Below, piece by piece: positions 16,031-24,419 of a stretch of DNA of 64,000 nt. The DNA is taken from positions 1 to 64,000 of the forward strand of contig NZ_JACXIY010000036.1 of assembly GCF_014705655.1 (NCBI RefSeq), in the 5' to 3' direction. The notes under the pieces were generated by a model. The model worked only from the letters and a program-made list of their open reading frames with translations, did no database searches and had not been told where the DNA came from. The position numbers and the translations under genes are program-made. The DNA is from Paenibacillus arenilitoris. Its GTDB lineage: Bacteria > Bacillota > Bacilli > Paenibacillales > Paenibacillaceae. Each line of letters starts with the position of its first letter. The stretch's first letter is position 1.

Positions 16031-16060
16031 CGAAAAGAGCTTATGCCGCCAAAGGACGGC
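16031..16060 (+). repeat. Dispersed hairpin repeat, copy 1
   Basis: CGAAAAGAGCTTATGCCGCC followed by AAAGGACGGC. The same 30 bases with two substitutions recur at 45727-45756. The right part folds as GCCGCC-AAA-GG(A)CGGC. It sits behind the rpsR terminator. The remainder of 16061-16348 holds no recognised gene. Confidence 0.6.
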
Positions 16061-16348
16061 TCAGAACCGAGCTGCGCAAGATGGAGCTAGCGGTTCGTGC
16101 GCAGCGTCAGTCGTTTACTGCTGGATACTTCGAAGGGCGGTATACCGCCTACAAATTGTTAAATCCTCCCTTGTGAGGAATGCCAAATTTATCATTATGT
16201 CGGGTTTCCTAGACAGATCCGATTTCAACATATTATGATAGGGTTTACAATCAGTCATTTTACGCAAAAATACGATCATGATATAGTTGTCATTTTGTCG
16301 TAAGGAATAGAAGAATCGGACAGTCGATTGATGGAGGGAGCGTCTTTG

Positions 16349-17209
16349 ATGCAGGAATACGATCATGAATTTGCCGATTTTATTTACTATACGCCGGGGG
16401 ACTTGGACAAGGAGGGACGGATCTGGCCGGTCCGTGCGGGACGATGCATAGCAAAACCCCATTATAAAGTGGGGCCCAAAAGAATCGAGTGCTATAGCTT
16501 TCATTTCGTGCGAGAGGGAAGGGTACGGTTGGAATTCGACGGGCATCATGTCGAGCTGCAGAAGGACGACATGTTCTGTTTGTTTCCGGGCCGGACTTAC
16601 TACTACTGCATGCTCCCATCGGACGAACCGCTGCAGATGAGCTGGATCGCGGTTGACGGGGACAGGGTCGAAGGGCTGCTGGAGCTTGCCGAATTATCGC
16701 CGGACAGGCCGTACCGCGAGAAGCTGGCCGCCTCCTCCGTCAAGACAACGGCCGATCGGCTGATCGCCGCGCTGGCCGTCGCCGAGAAGTGGAATCCGGC
16801 CGTATCCTTGTCGCTGCAAGCACTCGTCTGCGAGCTGTTCGCCGGACTCGTTCCGGAATCGGCGACGGTCCCGTCGTCCGAACCTGCCGGCTGGATTAAA
16901 GGGTGCATGGATTATATCGAGCTTCACGCGACGGAAGGGATTTCCGTTCAGCAGGTGGCCGAATTTGCCGGCGTGAACCGCTCGCACTTCTCCTACGTGT
17001 TCGCCAGTCAGGTCGGATTGCCGCCAATGAAATATATCCAGAAGGTTCGCATGGAGAAGGCGAAGCGGTTTCTGAGAGAAACCGACGCGACGATTACGGA
17101 AATCGCGTTTTCGCTCGGTTACCCCAGCCTATATTCATTCACCCGAGCTTTCAAAATTTACTTCGATTCTTCACCGTCCACCGTGCGCAAAGCAAGAAGA
17201 GCCGAATAA
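16349..17209 (+). CDS. AraC family transcriptional regulator
   Basis: Probable regulator of the sugar locus that follows. The 286-aa product has an N-terminal cupin-like ligand domain (ECYSFHFVREGRVRLEFDG, FCLFPGRTYYY) and a C-terminal AraC DNA-binding domain at about residues 190-286 with two HTH motifs (ISVQQVAEFAGVNRSHFSYVFASQ and TITEIAFSLGYPSLYSFTRAFK; read separately). The ATG at 16349 follows GGAGGG by ten bases; a TTG at 16346 is possible. A cre-like site lies just after the gene, before yesM. Confidence 0.85.
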   Translation: MQEYDHEFADFIYYTPGDLDKEGRIWPVRAGRCIAKPHYKVGPKRIECYSFHFVREGRVRLEFDGHHVELQKDDMFCLFPGRTYYYCMLPSDEPLQMSWIAVDGDRVEGLLELAELSPDRPYREKLAASSVKTTADRLIAALAVAEKWNPAVSLSLQALVCELFAGLVPESATVPSSEPAGWIKGCMDYIELHATEGISVQQVAEFAGVNRSHFSYVFASQVGLPPMKYIQKVRMEKAKRFLRETDATITEIAFSLGYPSLYSFTRAFKIYFDSSPSTVRKARRAE

Positions 17210-17220
17210 CGGCGCAAAAT

Positions 17221-17234
17221 AGTAAGCGCTTTAA
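17221..17234 (+). promoter_or_regulatory. cre-like catabolite repression site
   Basis: AGTAAGCGCTTTAA matches the perfect-palindrome cre form TGTAAGCGCTTTCA at 12 of 14 positions. It lies between the AraC gene and the histidine kinase gene. CcpA repression of the downstream sensor and importer genes is inferred. Confidence 0.55.
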
Positions 17235-17290
17235 TCAAAGGGCGCATCGATTGTTCTACACACGGCTATTTGTAAAGGAGGCTGTTGCCT

Positions 17291-19096
17291 ATGAAGCTTT
17301 CCTCCCTTATCAGGTTGATATCACCGCAGCTCAGCATCCAAGGGAAAATTTTAATCGCGTTCAGTCTGGTCACCCTTCTCTCGATCGTTACGATTACCGG
17401 CATCGTGTACGTGAACATGCGGGAGATGATCAAGCGGAACGCGGTCACCTCGGTGACGGACAGCATTCGCCAGGCGGATGAATCGCTCAATATTATGCTC
17501 GAGGAAATCGACCGGTTGAATACGGTTGTCGTGACCAACAGAAACACGGTGATCAATACGCTGCTCAGCCCGTCCGAGGAAATCAGCTTCGAGTGGTTTC
17601 AGGAGCAGAAGCGGATTGACGAATTTTTATCGGGATTAATCGATTATAAGCCTTATATTACGAGGATCGCCGTGGTCGGCCTGAACGGCAAGGTGTTCTT
17701 CACCGGCGGCCCGTGGCTGGACCGTACCGTCCTGGAGACTCCGATGATGGATTACATGCTGCGCAACGGCTCGCGGCATGCGTATTTTAAGCCCGAAGGC
17801 GCGATGGACGCCATCACCGTAGGCCGGGAGATCCGTTTCAACCGCGAGACGATCGGCGTCGTCATGGTCGATTTGAACTATGAATTCATCAAAAAAACGT
17901 ACGGCGTGAAGCCGACCGAGGACAGCATGCTGTACGTGCTCGACGAACAGAACGGCTTCGTCTACCGTACCGAAACGGAGCCGTCCTCCTCCGCGCCCGC
18001 CTTGGAGACGATCGTCAAGCTCAATGAGCGATTCGCGGGATCCGCCGACGTCGTGGAGACGGACATTGACGGAAGGAAGTACATCGTCGTCAGCCGCTTG
18101 TCCGTAAGTACCGGCTGGACGACGCTGGCGCTCATTCCGATGGACTCGCTGCTAATCGACTTTACGAAGATGCGCAATTTGATGGCGGAAGTATCGGTCA
18201 TCGTGTTTATCGTCGTGCTGATCGGCTCGCATATGGTAACGACGCGGATGACGATCAACATCCGGCGGCTGAAAGCGATGATGATGTTCGTGAAGGACGG
18301 CAATTTGACGTTTCCGAAGACCGAGATCAAAACAAAGGACGAAATCGGTCAGCTGTACCGCGTCTTCATCAGCATGGTGGAAGAATTGAAGCGCCTGATG
18401 GAAGGGATACGAATAAGCGAGAAGAAGAAGCGCGAGGCCGAGCTGACGGCACTGCAGGCGCAGGTTCGGCCGCATTTTCTATACAATTCGCTCAACACGA
18501 TCAAATATTTGGCCAAGCTGAATCGGGTGCCCAATATCGAAGAGGTGTCCGGCTCGCTGATCGAGCTCATGCGAAGCGTACTCGGCAATTCCAACGAATT
18601 TCTTACGGTGCGCGAGGAGCTCGACTACGTGTTCAGCTATGTATCGATCGAGAAATACAAGTATATGGTGCCGATAGAAGTGCATACTCAGATCGAGGAC
18701 GAAGCGCTGCTCCATTGCCGCGTGCTGAAGCTGATGATGCAGCCCCTCGTCGAAAATGCCATCATTCACGGCATCGGTCCTTCCGAGAACGGGGGATACG
18801 TGCTGATTCGCGTCTACGAGGAGAACGGCGAGCTTCGAATCGAGGTAACGGACAACGGCAAAGGCATGAAGCCGCATCAATTGGAGCAGCTGCTCGGCGA
18901 AGGGGAAGCGGGCAAGGAGGAAGAATCGTCGCGCTTCAGCGGCATGGGCATCCGCAGCGTGCATGAACGGATCATCCGCATGTATGGCGAGCCCTACGGC
19001 GTGAAGGCATACAGCGAGCCGGGGCTGTATACGAAGGTCGAAATCAGGTTTCCGAAATTGACTGATACGGATAATTCCGATAAAAAGGCGGTGTGA
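17291..19096 (+). CDS. Sensor histidine kinase, YesM type
   Basis: Membrane histidine kinase of the HisKA_7TM-less YesM/LytS-like family, which in Paenibacillaceae senses extracellular glycans. The 601-aa product has one helix near residues 18-40, an extracellular double-Cache-like domain to about residue 290, a second helix (about 295-315, LMAEVSVIVFIVVLIGSHM), HAMP, the His_kinase domain with the phospho-acceptor in QVRPHFLYNSLNTI (about His394), and an ATPase domain (PLVENAIIHG, DNGKGM, GMGIRSV). AAAGGAGG precedes the ATG at 17291. The next gene, its response regulator, starts two bases after the stop. Confidence 0.92.
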   Translation: MKLSSLIRLISPQLSIQGKILIAFSLVTLLSIVTITGIVYVNMREMIKRNAVTSVTDSIRQADESLNIMLEEIDRLNTVVVTNRNTVINTLLSPSEEISFEWFQEQKRIDEFLSGLIDYKPYITRIAVVGLNGKVFFTGGPWLDRTVLETPMMDYMLRNGSRHAYFKPEGAMDAITVGREIRFNRETIGVVMVDLNYEFIKKTYGVKPTEDSMLYVLDEQNGFVYRTETEPSSSAPALETIVKLNERFAGSADVVETDIDGRKYIVVSRLSVSTGWTTLALIPMDSLLIDFTKMRNLMAEVSVIVFIVVLIGSHMVTTRMTINIRRLKAMMMFVKDGNLTFPKTEIKTKDEIGQLYRVFISMVEELKRLMEGIRISEKKKREAELTALQAQVRPHFLYNSLNTIKYLAKLNRVPNIEEVSGSLIELMRSVLGNSNEFLTVREELDYVFSYVSIEKYKYMVPIEVHTQIEDEALLHCRVLKLMMQPLVENAIIHGIGPSENGGYVLIRVYEENGELRIEVTDNGKGMKPHQLEQLLGEGEAGKEEESSRFSGMGIRSVHERIIRMYGEPYGVKAYSEPGLYTKVEIRFPKLTDTDNSDKKAV

Positions 19097-19098
19097 TC

Positions 19099-20775
19099 AT
19101 GTTTCAAGTGCTGCTGGTAGACGACGAACCACTCGTTCGGAACGATTTGTGGACGTTATTGGACTGGGAGAAGCATGGATTCAAGCTAAGCGGCGAAGCA
19201 TACAACGGGGCAATGGCGCTGGACATGATCGAGCAGTCGCCGCCTCACATCGCCATAATCGACGTGAATATGCCCGAGATGAACGGCGTGGAGCTTAACA
19301 AGACGATTCGGGATCGGTTTCCTTCCGTCAAGACGATCATGCTGAGCAGCTACGACGACTACGACTATGTGCGCGAGTGCTTGAAGGACGGTGCCGTCGA
19401 TTATTTGTTGAAGCATCGGCTCGACGGCGATGCGCTCATGGCGGTATTGAACAAAGCGGTGCTGGAGCTCGGGAAGAAGAACCGGAACCAGGAGGGTGGG
19501 ATCGCGGACGAAGCGGCGGAAGAACGGGTGAATCCGGATCATGTCCGCGACTGCATCGCGGAGCTGGTGAAGGGCAGCCCTTCAGCAGCCAAGGAGCTCG
19601 AAGCCCTTGCCCGCAAGAGCGGCCTGTATCGCGGGGCGGTCGGTTACGCCGCTGCCGTCGTACAGATCGTGCCCTTCCTGCTGCTGACCGAATCCTACAG
19701 CGACGTGCAGACGAACCGTCTGGTCCGGCAGGCGGTCGATATGATGCAGCAGAACCTGGGCGATCCGGGCGAGCGGACGGCGGCCTACGTGGGGAACGGG
19801 CGCCTTGCCGTCGTGTTCGCGTTCAAGGAACGCAGCGAGCATGCATCCGCCAGCGAAGCCGCCAGACTGATGAGCAAGCTGCAGCATTCGCTCGAGCTGT
19901 TTCTTAACTTGAAGTGCAGCTACGCCATCGGGCACGTATGCGGCAGCTTGATCCAGGTCGGCGCAAGCTACGGCTCGGCGGAGCGGGTACTCGACGCTTC
20001 GCCCTCCGCGGAACGGCCCGCCGCAAGGCCGGCTGGCGAGATGCCGGAACAAGAAGAGACGAAACAAAGCGTCTATACCAGTCAGCGCGTCTCGCTCAGC
20101 ATCGAGGAGCAGAAGCAGCTGCTCCTTTCCATCGAGAGGCTCGATAAGGATGGAATGCACAATGTATTAATGGCCGTGTTCGCGTCTATCCGCAATCAGC
20201 CGGTTCATTCCCATGCCGTGCAGATGATCGTCAGCGAGCTCCTGCACACCGGCGATAAAGCGATAAAAAAATGGATGCCGATGCATTCCGCCGAAGCCGC
20301 GATGGAGGAGCTGCCTTCGCGCAGCGATCTCGAGAAATGCGGCAAGGTGGGTGAGCTGGAGCAATGGCTGCAAGCCTATTATGCCGGCTTGCTGAAGCTG
20401 CTGAAGCAGCAGCGCGTCACCGGGCCCTATTCGAGGCATGTGGCGCAAGCTATCCATTTCATTCTGGAAGGGTACTCGGGCTACATTACGCTGGAGCTGG
20501 CGGCGGGCGCCATCGGCCTCAACCCTTCGTATTTAAGCCGGCTGTTCAAGGAGGAGACGCAGCAGACGTTCTCCGAATATTTGAACCGGGTCCGGATCGA
20601 CGCCAGCCGCAAGCTGCTGGAGGACGGCCAGTACTCGATCAAGCAAATCAGCAATCAGGTGGGCTTTACGACGCATAACTATTTTTTCAAGGTGTTCAAG
20701 GAATTGACCGGCATGACGCCGCAAATGTATTTGAACGGATTGGGCCGTGGAAGCGATAACAAAACCGTAAAATAA
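19099..20775 (+). CDS. Response regulator, YesN type with AraC output domain
   Basis: Partner of the YesM-type kinase. The 558-aa product has a receiver domain at about residues 1-120 with acidic pair D8-D9, phospho-acceptor D55 (IIDVNMPEMNG) and the switch lysine in YLLKHRL, a long middle region typical of YesN proteins, and a C-terminal AraC domain (LELAAGAIGLNPSYLSRLFK and IKQISNQVGFTTHNYFFKVF). The ATG at 19099 lies just after the kinase stop. It presumably activates the importer genes that follow. Confidence 0.93.
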   Translation: MFQVLLVDDEPLVRNDLWTLLDWEKHGFKLSGEAYNGAMALDMIEQSPPHIAIIDVNMPEMNGVELNKTIRDRFPSVKTIMLSSYDDYDYVRECLKDGAVDYLLKHRLDGDALMAVLNKAVLELGKKNRNQEGGIADEAAEERVNPDHVRDCIAELVKGSPSAAKELEALARKSGLYRGAVGYAAAVVQIVPFLLLTESYSDVQTNRLVRQAVDMMQQNLGDPGERTAAYVGNGRLAVVFAFKERSEHASASEAARLMSKLQHSLELFLNLKCSYAIGHVCGSLIQVGASYGSAERVLDASPSAERPAARPAGEMPEQEETKQSVYTSQRVSLSIEEQKQLLLSIERLDKDGMHNVLMAVFASIRNQPVHSHAVQMIVSELLHTGDKAIKKWMPMHSAEAAMEELPSRSDLEKCGKVGELEQWLQAYYAGLLKLLKQQRVTGPYSRHVAQAIHFILEGYSGYITLELAAGAIGLNPSYLSRLFKEETQQTFSEYLNRVRIDASRKLLEDGQYSIKQISNQVGFTTHNYFFKVFKELTGMTPQMYLNGLGRGSDNKTVK

Positions 20776-20824
20776 GTGGAGTAAATAGTCATATTATTGT
20801 AATTTGCCGTTTTTTCGCGTGGAT

Positions 20825-20856
20825 TATAATAAATTGACACCGCGGAAACGCTTACA
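20825..20856 (+). promoter_or_regulatory. Promoter elements and cre-like site before the importer operon
   Basis: TATAAT at 20825-20830 has a poor -35 upstream. A consensus TTGACA at 20834-20839 has no good -10 at 17 bases. CGGAAACGCTTACA (20843-20856) agrees with the cre form TGAAAACGCTTACA at 12 of 14 positions and overlaps this region. Activation by the YesN-type regulator would explain an incomplete promoter. Confidence 0.5.
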
Positions 20857-20895
20857 TCATCCGTAAGGTGAATATAAAATGGAGGTCATTAATAC

Positions 20896-22470
20896 ATGCG
20901 CAAACATTGGGGGAGATTTGCGGTAAGTACGATGGTCGTTGCCGGGCTTTTGATTGCAGGGTGCAGTTCCAATGCCGGCAACAAGAACGGGAACGAAGCG
21001 GGCAATTCGGAAGGCGCCGTCGTTCAGGCGGAAGGATTCCCGATCGTCGAGCAGCCGATCAAGCTGAAGATGTTCACCCGGATCGCGCCGGTCAACGGTC
21101 CGTTCAAGGATATGCCGGTGTTCCAGGATTACGAGAAAATGAGCAATGTGCAAGTAGAGTTCATCGAGGCTCCGACGGACGGCTTTGCAGAGAAGAAGAA
21201 CCTGCTGTTCGCGTCGAACGAGCTTCCGGACGCGTTGTTCCGTTCGGGCTTGTCGCCGCTTGAGGCGGTTCGTTACGGCTCGGCCGGCCAGCTGATTCCG
21301 CTGGAAGAGTTGATCGACCAATACGCGCCGAACCTGAAAGCGCTAATGGACGAATATCCGGAAATTCGCCCCGGCATTACGTCGCCGGAAGGCCATATTT
21401 ACGCAATCCCGGGCATCGTGACGCTGAATGCGGCCCGCACCGATAAGAAGTGGATCAATAAAGCTTGGCTCGACAAGCTCGGCCTGCCGGAGCCGGAGAC
21501 GACGGAAGACCTGTACAACGTGCTGGTCGCATTCCGGGACCAAGACCCGAACGGCAACGGCAAAGCGGATGAGCTTCCGATGACCGCACGCCCCGGCCTT
21601 GCGATCGTCCTTGCGATGGGCGGATCGTTCGGACTGGATACGCAGCTCGGCTACAACATCAATCTGGTGAACGACAAGGTCGAAATCTGGATGGGCAGCG
21701 AGAAGAACAAAGAGATGCTGATGTACTTGAACAAGCTTTACAAAGAGAAGCTTCTCGACCAGGAAATTTTCTCGCATAAGGAAGCGCAGTTCCTGGCGAA
21801 GCAAGGCACGGGCAACACGGGGCTGTTCTTCGACCAGACGAACAATAACTTCCTGTCGATCCAGGATCAATATACGGGAGTCGCGCCGTTCACGGGGCCG
21901 CACGGAGACAAGATCCAAAGCCAGGGCGGACCGGTTCCGCGGGATTTCGGAGCGTTCGCCATTACGTCGGTCAACAAATATCCGGAAGCGACGATGCGCT
22001 GGATCGACTATTTCTACAGCGATGAAGGCTCCACGCTGCTGCGGTTCGGCCGCGAGGGCGAGCATTACGAGCTGAGGGACGGCATTCCGTATTACACGGA
22101 AGATTTCCTGAAGGATATTACGAATCAGGCGAAAATCACGCCGTACGCAGGGGGCGGAGCGCCGCACATTATTAGCGAGAAGGTCGCTTCCTTCATTAAC
22201 CCTCCGCAGGTGCAAGAGGCTCAGGAGAAGCTCGATCCATACATGCCCGAAGTACGCTACGCGGCTCCGATGTTCGATGAGCAGACGGCGCAGCAGGTGA
22301 ACGTCCTTCGCAACGATATCGACAAATACTACGAAGAACAAAGCACGAAGTTTATCGTTGGCGCGCTCAGCTTCGATAAGTGGGAAGAGTTCCAATCCAC
22401 GCTCAAGAAGATGAAGCTCGATGAGCTGCAGAAGATCTATCAGGAAGCTTACGATAAAATGGAAAAGTAA
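20896..22470 (+). CDS. ABC sugar transporter, extracellular solute-binding lipoprotein (LplA type)
   Basis: Substrate-binding lipoprotein of a CUT1-type oligosaccharide importer. The 524-aa product has a signal peptide with lipobox LIAGC (Cys23), a low-complexity linker (NAGNKNGNEAGNSEG) and the solute-binding fold. A calcium-loop-like DPNGNGKADE near residue 215 is common in LplA-type proteins. GGAGGT lies nine bases before the ATG. The two permease genes follow. No ATPase gene is present; these systems use a shared MsmX-like ATPase encoded elsewhere. The ligand is probably an arabinose-containing oligosaccharide, inferred from the GH51 neighbour. Confidence 0.9.
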   Translation: MRKHWGRFAVSTMVVAGLLIAGCSSNAGNKNGNEAGNSEGAVVQAEGFPIVEQPIKLKMFTRIAPVNGPFKDMPVFQDYEKMSNVQVEFIEAPTDGFAEKKNLLFASNELPDALFRSGLSPLEAVRYGSAGQLIPLEELIDQYAPNLKALMDEYPEIRPGITSPEGHIYAIPGIVTLNAARTDKKWINKAWLDKLGLPEPETTEDLYNVLVAFRDQDPNGNGKADELPMTARPGLAIVLAMGGSFGLDTQLGYNINLVNDKVEIWMGSEKNKEMLMYLNKLYKEKLLDQEIFSHKEAQFLAKQGTGNTGLFFDQTNNNFLSIQDQYTGVAPFTGPHGDKIQSQGGPVPRDFGAFAITSVNKYPEATMRWIDYFYSDEGSTLLRFGREGEHYELRDGIPYYTEDFLKDITNQAKITPYAGGGAPHIISEKVASFINPPQVQEAQEKLDPYMPEVRYAAPMFDEQTAQQVNVLRNDIDKYYEEQSTKFIVGALSFDKWEEFQSTLKKMKLDELQKIYQEAYDKMEK

Positions 22471-22511
22471 GGCCGACACATTGATCCGCGTTAGATAAGG
22501 AGTAGATGCCC

Positions 22512-23471
22512 ATGAAGAGCGCGCAAGCAGAGGCGATTCCCGCTCTGCCTCGAAAATCGAGCCGCGGCTCCCGCCTGTTAAAACAAATGGCCAAGCGGTA
22601 TGATCTGTACCTCATGCTGCTTCTGCCGATCGCTTGGTATTTGATCTTTCACTACGGACCGCTGTATGGGCTGCAAATCGCCTTCAAAAATTTCAATCCG
22701 GCAAAAGGCATTCTCGGCAGCGAATGGGAAGGCTTCGGACATTTCGAGCGGTTCTTTGATTCCTACTATTTCTGGAGGCTGCTCTGGAACACGCTGTCCA
22801 TTAACCTGTTCTCGCTGCTGATCGCCTTTCCGATTCCGATTATGCTGGCGCTGCTCGTGAACGAGATCCGAAGCAAGCGGTTCAGCAAGCTGCTGCAAAA
22901 CATCACGTATATTCCGCACTTCATTTCGGTTGTCGTTATCGTAGGCATTCTGAACGTCTTTCTCTCGCCGACGTCCGGTCCGATCAACATGGTGATCGAG
23001 GCATTCGGCGGAGAGCCGGTCCGCTTCCTGGAGGAGGCGGGCTGGTTCAAGACGATCTTTATCGGCTCGAACATCTGGCAGAACATGGGCTGGCAATCGA
23101 TTATTTACATCGCGGCGCTAAGCGGCGTTAATCCGCAGCTGTACGAGGCGGCCAAGATGGACGGGGCGACCCGGCTGCAGCGCATCTGGCACGTGTCCAT
23201 ACCGGGCATCGCGCCGGTCATCGTCATCCTGCTCATCCTGGATATCGGCCATTTCATGAACATCGGCTTCGAGAAGATTTTGCTCATGCAAAATAACTTG
23301 AACCTGGAATCGAGCGATGTCATCTCCACGTTCGTCTACACGACGGGCGTTCTGAAAGGCGAGTACAGCTATACCGCCGCCATCGGCCTGTTCAACTCGG
23401 TCATTAATCTGGTGCTCTTGCTGCTCGTGAACCGCATCGCGCGCAAGACGTCGGAGACGAGCTTATGGTAA
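22512..23471 (+). CDS. ABC sugar transporter permease, LplB type
   Basis: Integral membrane subunit of the importer. The 319-aa product has about six helices, starting with LYLMLLLPIAWYLIFHYGPLYG, and the EAA loop YEAAKMDGATRLQRIWHVSIPGI split as YEAAKMDGA and RIWHVSIPG near residue 215-235, the contact site for the ATPase. An ATG at 22506 is three bases from the AAGGAG, so the ATG at 22512 is preferred. It overlaps the following frame only in the upstream, untranslated part of the next gene. Confidence 0.92.
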   Translation: MKSAQAEAIPALPRKSSRGSRLLKQMAKRYDLYLMLLLPIAWYLIFHYGPLYGLQIAFKNFNPAKGILGSEWEGFGHFERFFDSYYFWRLLWNTLSINLFSLLIAFPIPIMLALLVNEIRSKRFSKLLQNITYIPHFISVVVIVGILNVFLSPTSGPINMVIEAFGGEPVRFLEEAGWFKTIFIGSNIWQNMGWQSIIYIAALSGVNPQLYEAAKMDGATRLQRIWHVSIPGIAPVIVILLILDIGHFMNIGFEKILLMQNNLNLESSDVISTFVYTTGVLKGEYSYTAAIGLFNSVINLVLLLLVNRIARKTSETSLW

Positions 23472-23485
23472 AGGAGGAACCTGCA

Positions 23486-24385
23486 TTGTCCAAGCAACAA
23501 ACCATAAGAGGCGCTTCGGACGACAAGGTGTTCGACGCCATCGTGTATGCGATCGCGGCGGTCATTATCGTCATCGTGCTTTATCCGCTTCTCTATATCG
23601 TCGGCGCCTCGTTCAGCGATCCGGCCAGGGTGATCAGCGGCGAAGTGTGGCTGCTGCCGAAGGGCTTCACGATGGATGCGTATACGAACATTTTGCACGA
23701 CGACCGTATTTGGACGGGATACCGCAATACGATATTCTATACAGTCGTCGGCACGGTCATTAATATCCTCATGACGCTGCTCGCGGCCTATCCGCTGTCG
23801 AGGCCGGATCTGCCGCTTCGCAACGGGATCATGGTGCTCATCACGCTCACCATGTTTTTCGGCGGCGGTCTTATCCCGACTTATCTGCTCGTCAAGGATC
23901 TCGGCATGGTCGATACGATGTGGGCGCTGATCGTTCCGGGCGCCATCGCCACCTACAATCTCATCGTCATGAGAACGTACTTCCAGTCGAGCATCCCTTG
24001 GGAGCTTCAGGAGGCGGCCCATATCGACGGCTGCTCCAACTGGCGGCTGCTGATCAGCATTATTTTGCCGTTATCCAAGCCGATTCTGGCGGTAATGGTG
24101 CTGTTCTACGCGGTCGGCCATTGGAATTCCTTCTTCAACGCGCTGATCTATATCCGCGACGAGGCGCTTCATCCGCTTCAGCTCGTGCTTCGCGAAATAT
24201 TGCTGATCAGCCAAACGGCGATGACCGACAGCAGCAGCGTCGTCGGGATGGAAGACAAGATACTGCTCGCGGAGAGCATCAAGTTCGCGGTCATCATCGT
24301 ATCGTCCCTGCCGGTATTGGTTATGTATCCATTCGTGCAGCGTCACTTTGTCAAAGGCGTCATGATCGGTTCGGTCAAAGGTTAA
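23486..24385 (+). CDS. ABC sugar transporter permease, YtcP/LplC type
   Basis: Second membrane subunit of the importer. The 299-aa product has about six helices and an EAA loop (ELQEAAHIDGCSNWRLLISIILPLS, read as QEAAHIDGC and LLISIILPLS). The open frame has an ATG at 23465 inside lplB, but AAAGGAGG at 23470-23477 lies eight bases before a TTG at 23486, which is taken as the start. The C-terminus FVKGVMIGSVKG is the typical ending of this permease family. The GH51 gene follows after 34 bases. Confidence 0.9.
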   Translation: MSKQQTIRGASDDKVFDAIVYAIAAVIIVIVLYPLLYIVGASFSDPARVISGEVWLLPKGFTMDAYTNILHDDRIWTGYRNTIFYTVVGTVINILMTLLAAYPLSRPDLPLRNGIMVLITLTMFFGGGLIPTYLLVKDLGMVDTMWALIVPGAIATYNLIVMRTYFQSSIPWELQEAAHIDGCSNWRLLISIILPLSKPILAVMVLFYAVGHWNSFFNALIYIRDEALHPLQLVLREILLISQTAMTDSSSVVGMEDKILLAESIKFAVIIVSSLPVLVMYPFVQRHFVKGVMIGSVKG

Positions 24386-24419
24386 CGGCGGCCAATATCA
24401 CAAGACTTACGGAGGCATT

